64,000 nucleotides of DNA from Chlamydia poikilotherma (GTDB lineage: Bacteria > Chlamydiota > Chlamydiia > Chlamydiales > Chlamydiaceae), in contig NZ_LS992154.1 of NCBI RefSeq assembly GCF_900239975.1, positions 620,001 to 684,000 of the forward strand, written 5' to 3'. The first letter of the stretch is position 1. Each line of letters opens with the position of its first letter. Shown here piece by piece: positions 54,078-63,900 of the stretch. The notes beneath the pieces are model-generated. The model was given only the letters and a program-made list of their open reading frames with translations, ran no database searches and had not been told where the DNA came from. The translations under genes were made by a program, and so were the position numbers.

Positions 54078-54151
54078 TAGCGGTAGTCGGACTTGAACCA
54101 ACGACTCGCAGATTATGATTCTGCTGCTCTAACCATCTGAGCTATACCGCC
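54078..54151 (-). tRNA. tRNA with CAU anticodon (elongator Met, or Ile2)
   Basis: A 74-base cloverleaf: acceptor GGCGGTA/TACCGCT with a G1-U72 wobble, D-arm AGCTCAGATGG, anticodon stem-loop GCAGA-ATCATAA-TCTGC, T-arm GTTCAAGTC, discriminator A. It is not the initiator because the anticodon stem lacks the three G-C pairs. Sequence alone does not exclude a lysidine-modified tRNA-Ile2. Confidence 0.92.
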
Positions 54152-54171
54152 ACACTAGATGGTAAAATTAA

Positions 54172-54244
54172 TAGCGGGAGAAGGATTCGAACCTCCGACC
54201 TTTGGGTTATGAGCCCAACGAGATGACCACTACTCTATCCCGCG
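54172..54244 (-). tRNA. initiator tRNA-fMet (CAU anticodon)
   Basis: A 73-base cloverleaf: acceptor CGCGGGA/TCCCGCT with the C1-U72 mismatch expected of an initiator, anticodon stem TTGGG/CCCAA with three consecutive G-C pairs, loop CTCATAA, T-arm GTTCGAATC, discriminator A. Twenty bases from the other CAU tRNA. Confidence 0.95.
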
Positions 54245-54269
54245 ATAAGTAAAAGACTTTAGCAAAGCT

Positions 54270-55574
54270 CTATATTTTTACACAAGGGATATATCTCTTA
54301 AAAGATTCCCAGGTACAATCGAAAGCCGCTCTTTCTTCATGTAAGAACGTGTTCCCCTTATGAATATAAGCAATTCTTTCTTCAGGATGATCAAGTAAAG
54401 AGGTTATTACTTCTAGCATATTTCTCTCATCTAAACAGCAACCCGCCCCTATCGATAATAGACGCATCGCTAAATCTGATTGAGATTTAATATAGGGACC
54501 AAACATTAATGGGACACCACATTGCAAGGGTTCTAAAAGATTATGTCCCCCTACCCTATCATCAAATGTACCGCCAACAAAAGCAAGATCGGCAGCAAAA
54601 TATAGTTGTTTTAACCAACCTATTGCATCAACAATAATCGCATCATTTTTATCAAATGTAGATTCCCGACTCCATAATCCATAAGAAATATTTTCTTTTA
54701 CTAAAAGACTTTCTAATTCTTTAGTTCTCTCGATATGACGAGGCACCCAAAGCACTTTAAGATTTCTATGACGAAGTTGACGAATTACAGGAATCCAGGC
54801 ATTGACATCCTTAGGATGTGTCGAGCCTAAAACAAGCAATTCTGCATTATCAGATATTTGGAGCTTCTGTCTCCAATAGCTCCGTTTGTTATTTTCAGAG
54901 GAAGTTTCCGTATAGGTTTTAATATTTCCTGTGACTGTTATCTTCTTCTCGTCGACACCAAGACGTAAAAAACGCGCTTTATGTTGATCGTCTTGAAGTA
55001 AAAATCCATCTATAGGAGAAAAATAATTCCTACCAAACCGTTTTAAAATTGTGAACCATTTACAAGAGTTTGCGGAGAGCTTGCCATTAATTACGATTGC
55101 TGTAGCTCCTATTTTCTTTGATTCTTCAACAAAATTCAACCAGCAATCTCCTTCTGAAAATACAAGCAGAGACGGTGAAATAGCTCTAACGACAGGTTTG
55201 ATAATCAGACTTAAATCTAAGGGCAAAATGAAGGTTGTAACTCCTATAGGCCCGAACAACCTTTCCGCATTCTCGTATCCAGATTCACTACAGGCAGTGA
55301 CAACACAACGCCAATGAGGATAATCTTTCATGAACTTCTCTACAATAGGGACAAGAAGAGATACCTCACCTACAGAAGCGCCGTGAAACCAAACTACAGG
55401 ACCTTCTCCAAGCAGTTGAGGTTTCTTTAAACCAAAACGAATTTTTAATGCTTTCTTATACTTCCCATGAACAAATTTTTTATAAAGAATCTTAGGAAGC
55501 GCTATTGTAAACGCTAAGATTAAAAAACAATCATATAGAAAAGTATGTAACTTAGTCATTCGACGTTTAATCAT
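54270..55574 (-). CDS. waaA: Kdo transferase (multifunctional, chlamydial GseA type)
   Basis: 434 residues; transfers Kdo from CMP-Kdo to lipid A, in Chlamydia several times to make the genus-specific epitope. A short N-terminal membrane anchor (YDCFLILAFTIALPKIL) is followed by the GT30 domain: WFHGASVGEVSLL (catalytic Glu), VTACSESGYENAERLF, GSTHPKDV, FVGGTFDDRVGGHNLLEPL. The start ATG at 55574 overlaps the leuS stop (ATGA); another ATG lies five codons in. Together with kdsB it forms the Kdo end of LPS assembly. Confidence 0.95.
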   Translation of the reverse strand: MIKRRMTKLHTFLYDCFLILAFTIALPKILYKKFVHGKYKKALKIRFGLKKPQLLGEGPVVWFHGASVGEVSLLVPIVEKFMKDYPHWRCVVTACSESGYENAERLFGPIGVTTFILPLDLSLIIKPVVRAISPSLLVFSEGDCWLNFVEESKKIGATAIVINGKLSANSCKWFTILKRFGRNYFSPIDGFLLQDDQHKARFLRLGVDEKKITVTGNIKTYTETSSENNKRSYWRQKLQISDNAELLVLGSTHPKDVNAWIPVIRQLRHRNLKVLWVPRHIERTKELESLLVKENISYGLWSRESTFDKNDAIIVDAIGWLKQLYFAADLAFVGGTFDDRVGGHNLLEPLQCGVPLMFGPYIKSQSDLAMRLLSIGAGCCLDERNMLEVITSLLDHPEERIAYIHKGNTFLHEERAAFDCTWESFKRYIPCVKI

Positions 55575-58033
55575 AGAACAAAATTCACCAATCTATTAGG
55601 AACAAAAACTTCCTGTTTAATTTCTTTATCTTCTAGATATTTAGCGACAGCTTCTTTTGCTAAAGACAGAACATTTTCTTTAGAAGTTGACTTATCAATA
55701 TCTAAGCGTGCACGTAGCTTTCCGTTTACCTGTATTACAAATGTTACTGAAGTATCTTCCAAATATTTAAGATCTACTTTCGGCCACCCTGCGGTATCTA
55801 TACCAGGAGCATAACCTAAGACTGTCCATAGCTCCTCACTAATGTGCGGAGCTATAGGAGCTAAAGCTTGCACAACCATAGCTAAAGCTGCTTTAGGATA
55901 AATGTTAAGCTTCACAAATTCATTTATGAATTCCATAAAAGAAGATGGAATAGTATTTAAAGACATTTTTTCAATATCTTCACTCACCCGGTGAACCAAT
56001 CTATGTGCTAAAGCTATCCCTTTAGGATCATCAATATCTTGAACCAAAGACGATGTTGCCATTTCATAGAAACGATTGAGGAAGCGTCTACAACCAGAAA
56101 CACCTTGATTACACCAAAGCTTATTTTTATCTAAAGGTCCAGAAAACATTGCGTACATGCGCAATGCATCTGCACCAAATTCATCGATGAGGATTTGAGG
56201 GTCTACTCCATTTAGCTTGGATTTAGACATCTTTTCTTGACGCACTTCTAATTCTTCTCCGGAAGTACTTGTCCAAACACCATTATCTTCACGAGCATCT
56301 TCAGGACAAACGTAACCCTTACCAGGAATCCGATAAGAAGTTGCAAGAACTAAACCTTGATTTATTAGCTTTTTAAACGGCTCTGCATTAGAGACCATAC
56401 CAGCTTCATAAAATACTCGATGCCAAAAACGCGAGTATAATAGATGTAAAACCGCGTGTTCCGCACCTCCGATATATAGATCTACCGGCATCCAATATCT
56501 TTCATTTTCATGAGACCAAGGGGCTTGAAAATTGTGTGCATCACAAAAACGTAGGTAATACCAACATGATCCTGCCCATTGCGGCATAGTATGCGTCTCG
56601 CGTCTGCCTAGGCGGTTAGTTTTTACATCATGAATATCCACCCACTCTTTTACTTTTGCCAAAGGCCCCTGACCAAAACCTTCAGGACGATAATCCTGAA
56701 CTTCAGGAGGTAATAAAGGAAGCTCATCATCTTCTAAAGGACGAGAGGTGCCATCTTCAAAGTGAATAATAGGAATCGGCTCTCCCCAATATCTTTGTCG
56801 AGAAAACAACCAATCACGCAGCTTATAAGCAACTTTAGCTTCTCCTAAATTTTTCTTTTGCAAATAGGCAATTATGTAGTCTTTAGCTTCTTGATCTCTA
56901 AGACCGTCTAAATGAAAGTCTCTATGATTACTATGAACACAATACCCATCTTGATCAAGAACCTCATAAATAGGCAAAGAGAAGGTTTCAGCAAATTCTC
57001 TATCTCTTTCGTCATGAGCAGGAACACCCATAACAACACCAGAGCCATAACCCAAAATGACATAATCCGAAATCCAAATAGGAATATCTGCTCCAGTTAT
57101 AGGATGTTTAGCATATGTTCCTGTAAATACTCCGCTTTTTACTTTAGTCTCGCTTATACGATCTCTTTCACTTTTACTTTGAGCGATACGGATATAGCTC
57201 TCTACGGCTTCACGCTGATTCTCAGAAATTAATTGATTAACCTCAGGATGCTCTGGGGCAATTACTAAAAATGATACACCGCATAGGGTGTCGGGACGCG
57301 TTGTAAATACTTCTAAAAAGTTTTTGTTGCTCACTTCAAAACGAACAAGAGCCCCTTCGGACTTCCCTATCCAATTTCTCTGAAGCTGCTTAACATTTTC
57401 TGGCCAATCAAGATCTTCTAAACCCTCTAAAAGCTGATCTGAATAAGCCGTAATACGTAAAATCCATTGGCGCAACATTCTCCGCTCTACAGGATACCCT
57501 CCTTCTACGGACAAACCATTTTCCACCTCTTCATTGGATAGAACTGTCCCTAGCTCCGGACAATAATTGACCGCCATATCCGCCATGTAGGCAAGACCCT
57601 TTTCATAAAGAAAAAGAAATAATTTTTGTGTCCAACGATAGTAATCCGGATCACTAGTGGCAAACTCCCTACTCTCATCATAAGAGAACCCCATAGCAGA
57701 GAGCTGCCTTCTAAAATTTTCTATATTCTTCTGTGTGGTTTCTCTAGGATGTGTACCTGTCCTAACAGCGTACTGTTCTGCAGGCAATCCAAAACTATCC
57801 CAACCCATGGGATGTAAGACTGAATATCCCTTAGCTCTTTTATACCGAGCCACGATATCTGTAGCTGTATACCCTATCAAATGACCTACATGCAACCCTG
57901 ATCCAGAGGGATAAGGAAACATATCTAACACATAATATTTTGGTTTATCACTAGCCTCATCTGCCTTGAAGCTTCTGGCCTCCTTCCAAAATTCCTGCCA
58001 TTTTTTTTCTATCAAACTAGGATCGTAGCGCAT
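55571..58033 (-). CDS. leuS: leucyl-tRNA synthetase
   Basis: 820 residues. HIGH motif in PYPSGSGLHVGHL, CP1 editing domain with TTRPDTLCG, the leucine-specific YYLRFCDA region, KMSKSKLNG signature and the C-terminal anticodon-binding domain ending VNGKLRARLD. Complete length. ATG at 58033. Overlaps waaA by four bases; the promoter must lie in the divergent gap from the hydrolase gene. Confidence 0.97.
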   Translation of the reverse strand: MRYDPSLIEKKWQEFWKEARSFKADEASDKPKYYVLDMFPYPSGSGLHVGHLIGYTATDIVARYKRAKGYSVLHPMGWDSFGLPAEQYAVRTGTHPRETTQKNIENFRRQLSAMGFSYDESREFATSDPDYYRWTQKLFLFLYEKGLAYMADMAVNYCPELGTVLSNEEVENGLSVEGGYPVERRMLRQWILRITAYSDQLLEGLEDLDWPENVKQLQRNWIGKSEGALVRFEVSNKNFLEVFTTRPDTLCGVSFLVIAPEHPEVNQLISENQREAVESYIRIAQSKSERDRISETKVKSGVFTGTYAKHPITGADIPIWISDYVILGYGSGVVMGVPAHDERDREFAETFSLPIYEVLDQDGYCVHSNHRDFHLDGLRDQEAKDYIIAYLQKKNLGEAKVAYKLRDWLFSRQRYWGEPIPIIHFEDGTSRPLEDDELPLLPPEVQDYRPEGFGQGPLAKVKEWVDIHDVKTNRLGRRETHTMPQWAGSCWYYLRFCDAHNFQAPWSHENERYWMPVDLYIGGAEHAVLHLLYSRFWHRVFYEAGMVSNAEPFKKLINQGLVLATSYRIPGKGYVCPEDAREDNGVWTSTSGEELEVRQEKMSKSKLNGVDPQILIDEFGADALRMYAMFSGPLDKNKLWCNQGVSGCRRFLNRFYEMATSSLVQDIDDPKGIALAHRLVHRVSEDIEKMSLNTIPSSFMEFINEFVKLNIYPKAALAMVVQALAPIAPHISEELWTVLGYAPGIDTAGWPKVDLKYLEDTSVTFVIQVNGKLRARLDIDKSTSKENVLSLAKEAVAKYLEDKEIKQEVFVPNRLVNFVL

Positions 58034-58196
58034 AATATCCCGACAAAGAGATCTTTTTAAAACAAAATAAAGGCTAGTGTATCGTTCACTTGATGAAAAG
58101 ACAAGTATCTTCTAATTCAGAGGTCCTAAAAGATTAAAAATTTTTATAAAAAACAACTTGTGTTACAGTTTTGACCCGCCTTTCCTTTTCACCCCA

Positions 58197-58225
58197 TTGA
58201 CAAAAAAAATATAAAGTCCTATTTT
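58197..58225 (+). promoter_or_regulatory. likely promoter of the exported hydrolase gene
   Basis: A perfect TTGACA (58197-58202), a 17-base spacer and TATTTT (58220-58225), about 28 bases before the chosen ATG. Fits a sigma66-type promoter. Confidence 0.5.
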
Positions 58226-58252
58226 AATTATCTTTTAGTTAGGTTGTCTTCC

Positions 58253-59212
58253 ATGTTAGTTAAAATGCGCAAATTATCCGCATTTATTTCTTTATTTTTC
58301 ATAATAGCAAACGCATCCTATGCCGAACCCATTAAAATCCCTGGATTCCCAGAAATTCCCGACACCCTACTTATTATTAATAAAACAAAGACTCCGAAAA
58401 ATGAAATCTGTCGAGCAATCAATATACAAAGTGGCGAGCATAATCTTGTAGGGACCCTACACTTACCCACAACTCCAATGCCAGAAGACGGTTACCCTAC
58501 GGTTATCCTATTTCATGGGTTCCGAGGTAACACAGTCGGAGGATTAACAGGATCTTATAGAAAGATCGCACGCTCTTTAGCTCAAGCAGGAATTGCTAGT
58601 GTACGCTTTGACATGGCGGGATGCGGTAACAGCGAAGGTATCGCTACCGAAGTACCTATTAAAACCTACTTAAGAAACGGTGAAGATATTCTTTATACTG
58701 TAACACAGTATCCAGAAATCAATCCGCGTAGATTGGGTATTGCAGGTTTCTCCCTGGGCTGCCACACAGCATTTCATTTAGCAAGTTTTTATAGGCCTAA
58801 TCAGTTTCAGATTCGCGCCATAAGTATTTGGGCACCGGTTGCAGATGGAGCTATTCTATTTAAAGAAATGTATGAAGCTGTAAAAAACAACACAAATATC
58901 GTGGATAATCTTGGAAAAGATTTCGGATTTGGCCCAGCTCCCCTATTAGTGTGTGAAGAGGATGTAAAAGATTTTCTTTCTCTTCAAGATCATATTGTTT
59001 TAAATTCTCTACCCGTGAGAATACCTATTTTACATTTACAAGGTCTTGAGGATAATTTAGTCTCATTAACTCAACGGGATTTATTTAAAAATACCGCTCC
59101 GGGAAATACAGAATTTAAAACCTATGAAAATACCGACCATAATCTGGGCTCATCTCCACATTTGGCAGTTATTATCAACGACATTGTCGAATATTTCCAA
59201 TCTATTTTGTAA
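58253..59212 (+). CDS. exported alpha/beta hydrolase
   Basis: 319 residues from ATG 58253 (ATG 58265 is an alternative; TTG 58244 is unlikely). Signal peptide MRKLSAFISLFFIIANASYA, then a serine hydrolase fold: ILFHGFRGNTVGG, FDMAGCGNSEG, nucleophile elbow IAGFSLGCHT, acid LQGLEDNLVS and His NTDHNLGSS. Same subfamily as the cytosolic hydrolase at 51555 but sent to the periplasm or beyond. Position matches C. trachomatis CT149, which I recall as a lipid/cholesterol-ester-type hydrolase. Divergent from leuS. Confidence 0.83.
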   Translation: MLVKMRKLSAFISLFFIIANASYAEPIKIPGFPEIPDTLLIINKTKTPKNEICRAINIQSGEHNLVGTLHLPTTPMPEDGYPTVILFHGFRGNTVGGLTGSYRKIARSLAQAGIASVRFDMAGCGNSEGIATEVPIKTYLRNGEDILYTVTQYPEINPRRLGIAGFSLGCHTAFHLASFYRPNQFQIRAISIWAPVADGAILFKEMYEAVKNNTNIVDNLGKDFGFGPAPLLVCEEDVKDFLSLQDHIVLNSLPVRIPILHLQGLEDNLVSLTQRDLFKNTAPGNTEFKTYENTDHNLGSSPHLAVIINDIVEYFQSIL

Positions 59213-59358
59213 ACGTATATGATTTAGTGTGCGTATCTAAAAATACCTCTAGGGAAGAAACAGATTAACAAGCTCTTTCTTCATCATTACCTTCTTGATT
59301 CATCTGATCCTTTTCCCTATACTAGGTTTATTCGTTTCTTCTACTTATAGAGATCGAT

Positions 59359-60879
59359 ATGACAGATGTATTAGTCATAGGTGCAAACCCCACGGGTCTC
59401 ATTTTAGCAAACATGCTGATTCAGCATGGTATTCTTGCAAAAGTTATAGACCATCGAGATTCTCCAGAGGATCCCGGTTTTATAGACTGTAGGGAATTGC
59501 CTGTTGTTTTGTCCTGCTCTTCTCTAGAACTTTTAGATAACGCAGGCCTATTGGATAATCTTATAGAAAAGGGTCATAAACTCTTTGGTGCTCGTTATCA
59601 CTGGAAGAAACGTACTGTCTTGTTTAAATTTAACCAAGCATCGGAATCCCGCTTCCCCTTTGCTTTGTCGACCTCTTATCAAGAACTAACCAGGCACCTT
59701 ATCCATAAGTTTGAAGAACAAGGTGGAGCTATACATTGGGGCACACGTCCTGTTACTTTGGTAGACAATAGCATCTTTATTGAAAGTACTAAGACATCAC
59801 AAAATTTCGAGAATCGAGAAATTTATAACCCTAAATGGGTAATTGCTGCTGATCCTGACGCTGATCCTGATATTCGAGATCTCTTTAAAACCCAGTTAAA
59901 ACTACGCAAACAAGCAAAAGAAATTCTTTTTGTTCACTGTGATGAAGGTGAACCTTTTGAAGAAAGCCATATTCATCTTGTTCCTAGCTCAAAAAGTTTC
60001 TTAAATTTTGTCTTTTATAATCATGAGAAGGGATCCAAGCAGCTTTGCTTAACCAACACTCCCTATCCCCTATCAGTTAAACACAAGCAAAAGCTTCTCT
60101 ATAATTATAATCTTGCTGTTGCGGATGAACATTATCATGTAAAATCTGTTTTCCATCAGTACCCTACGGACTACAGCAATTTCCTGTTTGTTGGGAACCT
60201 AGCCAATAACTTGAATTTCTCTTATCTTACGGGAATAAATTCAAATATCCATGCTGCCTTTAACTTAACATGGAAGCTTATTCCTGTTGTAAAAAAAGCT
60301 GCCTCAAAATACCTCATAACAGCTAAAGAAAATGAAAGTGGAAATATTCTTCCCCATCTTAGTGAGAAAAGACAGAGACGCGCTAAAAATTTATTGTTTT
60401 CCAATCTTTATGCACCAGCCCTTATGTATTATTTCTTAAAGGGTTGTCGTCAACTAGATGTTTCTGGAGGGGAGTATTATTATCCTCCACACAAGGCATT
60501 GAAATATCAAAATAGTGATATTATTAAAATGTCTTCTCAAGATAAAGAGGTTCTTGGACCCGGTCCTGGAATGCGTGCTATTAACGCTCAGCTTGAAAAC
60601 GGGAGTTATCTATTAGATGGTTTGAAGAGCACTAAGCATCTTCTGATCTTCTTTAAAGAACGTAATGACCTAGAACAGGCTCTCAAAGAAGAGTACGGGG
60701 AGTGGTTAGAGGTAATTGTTACCAAAGATCAAAAAATTTCCAATCTTTATCATGCAAATCCGGATTCATTATTTATTATCCGTCCCGATTGCTATATCGG
60801 TTATAGAACACATAAGTTCAAATTACACGAGCTTATTTCCTATCTATTGCGGATATTTGCCGCTGAGAAACTAGATTAA
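59359..60879 (+). CDS. FAD-dependent monooxygenase (MhpA-like, PheA/TfdB family)
   Basis: 506 residues. N-terminal FAD-binding motif VLVIGANPTGLILANML, with Asn in place of the usual Gly between the second and third glycines; RELPVVLSCSSLELL aligns with the region after it, and FLFVGNLANNLN stands where the GD motif (GDAAH) usually is, so the second FAD motif is degenerate. The C-terminal thioredoxin-like domain (GPGPGMRAINAQL, then LLIFFKERND) is kept. Chlamydial genomes call it mhpA. The loss of the GD motif raises doubt about ordinary hydroxylase activity. ATG at 59359. Confidence 0.78.
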   Translation: MTDVLVIGANPTGLILANMLIQHGILAKVIDHRDSPEDPGFIDCRELPVVLSCSSLELLDNAGLLDNLIEKGHKLFGARYHWKKRTVLFKFNQASESRFPFALSTSYQELTRHLIHKFEEQGGAIHWGTRPVTLVDNSIFIESTKTSQNFENREIYNPKWVIAADPDADPDIRDLFKTQLKLRKQAKEILFVHCDEGEPFEESHIHLVPSSKSFLNFVFYNHEKGSKQLCLTNTPYPLSVKHKQKLLYNYNLAVADEHYHVKSVFHQYPTDYSNFLFVGNLANNLNFSYLTGINSNIHAAFNLTWKLIPVVKKAASKYLITAKENESGNILPHLSEKRQRRAKNLLFSNLYAPALMYYFLKGCRQLDVSGGEYYYPPHKALKYQNSDIIKMSSQDKEVLGPGPGMRAINAQLENGSYLLDGLKSTKHLLIFFKERNDLEQALKEEYGEWLEVIVTKDQKISNLYHANPDSLFIIRPDCYIGYRTHKFKLHELISYLLRIFAAEKLD

Positions 60880-60884
60880 GAGAA

Positions 60885-60922
60885 TACTGTATCTGAAAAT
60901 TTCTGGCTTTCCAGATACAGTA
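60885..60922. terminator. bidirectional terminator-like hairpin
   Basis: TACTGTATCTG (60885-60895) pairs perfectly with CAGATACAGTA (60912-60922), loop 16 bases. It sits exactly between the convergent ends of the monooxygenase and the coiled-coil gene. Confidence 0.65.
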
Positions 60923-60939
60923 AACTCCCCTTTCTCTAC

Positions 60940-63900
60940 CTAATTGTCAATCTCATCTGAGAATAATCTATCTCGAAGTGTAGCTTTCTCTTGAACTAGT
61001 TGCTGTTTTCTTATCTGCAAATCTTGAAGTACCTGCGATAAATTTCGTAGTTCACCCTCCCAGGCTGCACGATTTTGAGCAAACATCTTATCCTTCTCTT
61101 CAACGACACTGGAAACTTTAATAAACTGCTTCTGCGTTTCTTTAACATCCTGTATCTTTTGTGTAGTCAGTAGAGCTTGAACTTTAAAATTCTTTATTAC
61201 GCGCATTAAAATGTACTTAGGAAGCTTCACTAGTTTTCCATACAGATCGGGCAGATTCTCTTGATTATCAGAAGAACTGGAGCTGTCACAAGCTCGAATA
61301 ACCTCTAACACATTAGAAATCAGATTTTTATTCTCTGTCTTCTCGACCTTCTTATTTATCCACTTGTGCATTCGTTTGATTGCTAAAGAACATAGATAAT
61401 GGCGACCCAAAGTGATATTGATTCCAACGATCTCCTGAAGAGATTGTTTCTCTCTCATCATTTGTGCGCTTTTAATAAAGTTCTCATCTCCTAACAATGT
61501 TCCGTAAGCTAATGGAGATACCTGCCTTTCTAGATCTAAGTAAGAAGAAAGAAGTCTTTTGGCCTTCTTATACTCTTCGGAAGAAATCTCATCTCCAGAA
61601 TCTATCTTCAATTTGAGAAGTTTAAGCTCTTTCAAAGCATCTTGAGCCATGGAACTTCCTTTCCCATGGATAGTAGAGGAAGAAAATTCTAAGAATGGAG
61701 AGATATAATTCACACCTAAGAAATCCAATACTCTCTTACGCACCTCGAGTTCTTGCTCACCAACTATGGATCTTTCAGAGATAAAATGTGGTCGTTGCGA
61801 TCCTGCATCTTCACCAGATAGTGAAGCTGCCCTAGCAAGCTCAAGGCGAGAAAGCCGGTCTCTACGTGTTTGATCTAACCTTACATCGTTATTTCCTAAA
61901 CATGCAGACACCTCTAACGCATCTCGGAGATCTTGAAGATTTCCTCTATCAGCGGCTTCTTTAACTACATTATCAAACTCTCGCTTGGCCTCTTGCACAT
62001 CATTAGGGCTGGTGTTTGGATTGTGAATTTTAAACATTAACTGAGTAAGAAGATCAAGCTTGGCCTTAATTTCCTGAGGATCCGTTTGTGCAGCGGGCAC
62101 TTGTGATAGCGCTTGGGTACAGATATCTACCATTCCCTGGCTCTCAACAAGATTTTTTTCCAAAACAGAAAATTGTGCTTTAGCATCGTCAAATTGCTTT
62201 CGCAACCGCTTACAATAAGCAGATTCCTGCTCATAACGTGTCATCTCAACACTATAGCGGAGACGATAATCTACTATCTTATTCTCCTCTTGCTCTATGC
62301 GAGAAATCTCCATTGTAATCTGGTCTAAACGATGCTGACGTGCAGCTATAGAAGCCTCTCTAGCGGGATCTGAAGGTTTCGTAACTACTCTATTTATTGC
62401 AGAATCCCGTCCTGGTTGAGAGGAAGTGTCCGGTTGGATCTCTTGAGCAGCTTCTGAGGCAGACTTCTTACGATCTATAACACTTTGAAGATCGGTGGTT
62501 CCAAAACGTTTCTTAATACTTTTATCTAAAGATTTGGAAGAACTTTTAAGTTCTTTGATCGATTTTTTGAAATCGTCTTTCTTATCAATAGGGGAACCGT
62601 CTAGATCTTTGATAATCCCCCTAGCCCAGGCCTGCTCATAACCTTCCAACTGCAAGATATCTTGAATCTGAGAGAGACGCTGAACATCTGGATTATCAAA
62701 TTCTGAGGCAAGAATTTTTGTTGACGGAAGCATATCTTTTGCCAGAGATGCCGCACGCACATCAAAAGTCTTTTTCTCAATTATATGATTAAAGAACATT
62801 GGAATAAGCTGTAAGACAAGAGCCACAGCACTGATACCTATGGGCAACCATACCATCTGGAATGATAGCAGGGATAAACTGACAATAAGAAGAATCAAAC
62901 CTGCAACGAACATGACAATAGACTGTCCCATATTCCATTTACTGGCGATTTTTTGTACCTGCTTTAAGAAACTATCTAAATCTTTATTACGTGTTTCCCA
63001 GAAACTCTTACCAACTTTCTGAGCATCCCTAACCGTCTGCGTAGTACTCTCTGCAGCCTCTCTTTGCTCCGTAGCCGACGTATGTGCAATACCCTCACTA
63101 CGTACGGACAATAATTTTTCTAAATCTCCTAATTTAGTAGATTTAGGACTATGCATTACTGAAAATAGATGGTTAGATGCACGAATCACCTCCTCAACAA
63201 CAATTTTGTCAGGGTCATTTAAAGACTTCTCTAACTCTCTCATACCTCCACAAAGAGCCTCTATCTGAACAATACCATCATCAAGCAACGTAGTGATACT
63301 TTCGTGAGATCCGGAAGGCTGTCCTTTAATTGCGGCTGTGAGTTCTGCTGTTTTTTTCTTGGAGGCGGCTTTTAAAGACGACTCTTTGCTGGTAATTGCC
63401 TGTAACAGCATCGATTTCCCTGAGGTGCCCTCAGTTTGAATCCTTTGTCCTATAGCCTGGATATTAGGAATTACGCTTTCTAATTCGTTAATTAGGGTTT
63501 TAAACTCTTCGGACCACGCGGTGATCTCTTCTTTAGTAGGAAGGTTTTGAGAACCTCCAAGAGCACCATAGGTGGTATCTAAAAATCTACGACAACCATC
63601 TATGAAATCTTCAACATCAGAGGCCTGATGATGTGTTTTTGATAACTTATCAATTTCAGACTCTATCGTAGAATAACTTTCAGAAAAGTCATTCATTAAG
63701 ACTCGGCTCATCTTCTGAGCTTTAAAGTTATTGTACTTCTCGCTCCACTGATCAACCTGTTGTCGTGCTTTTTCTAAATCTTGTTTAATCTCATGCTTTT
63801 CTTTGAGAATCTCTTCTACGGATTTTGCAGATACAGCTCCCCAACTATCTCTATTTACCAAGTTTAATAGCTGATCTATAGAGCTTAAAATTCTAATACG

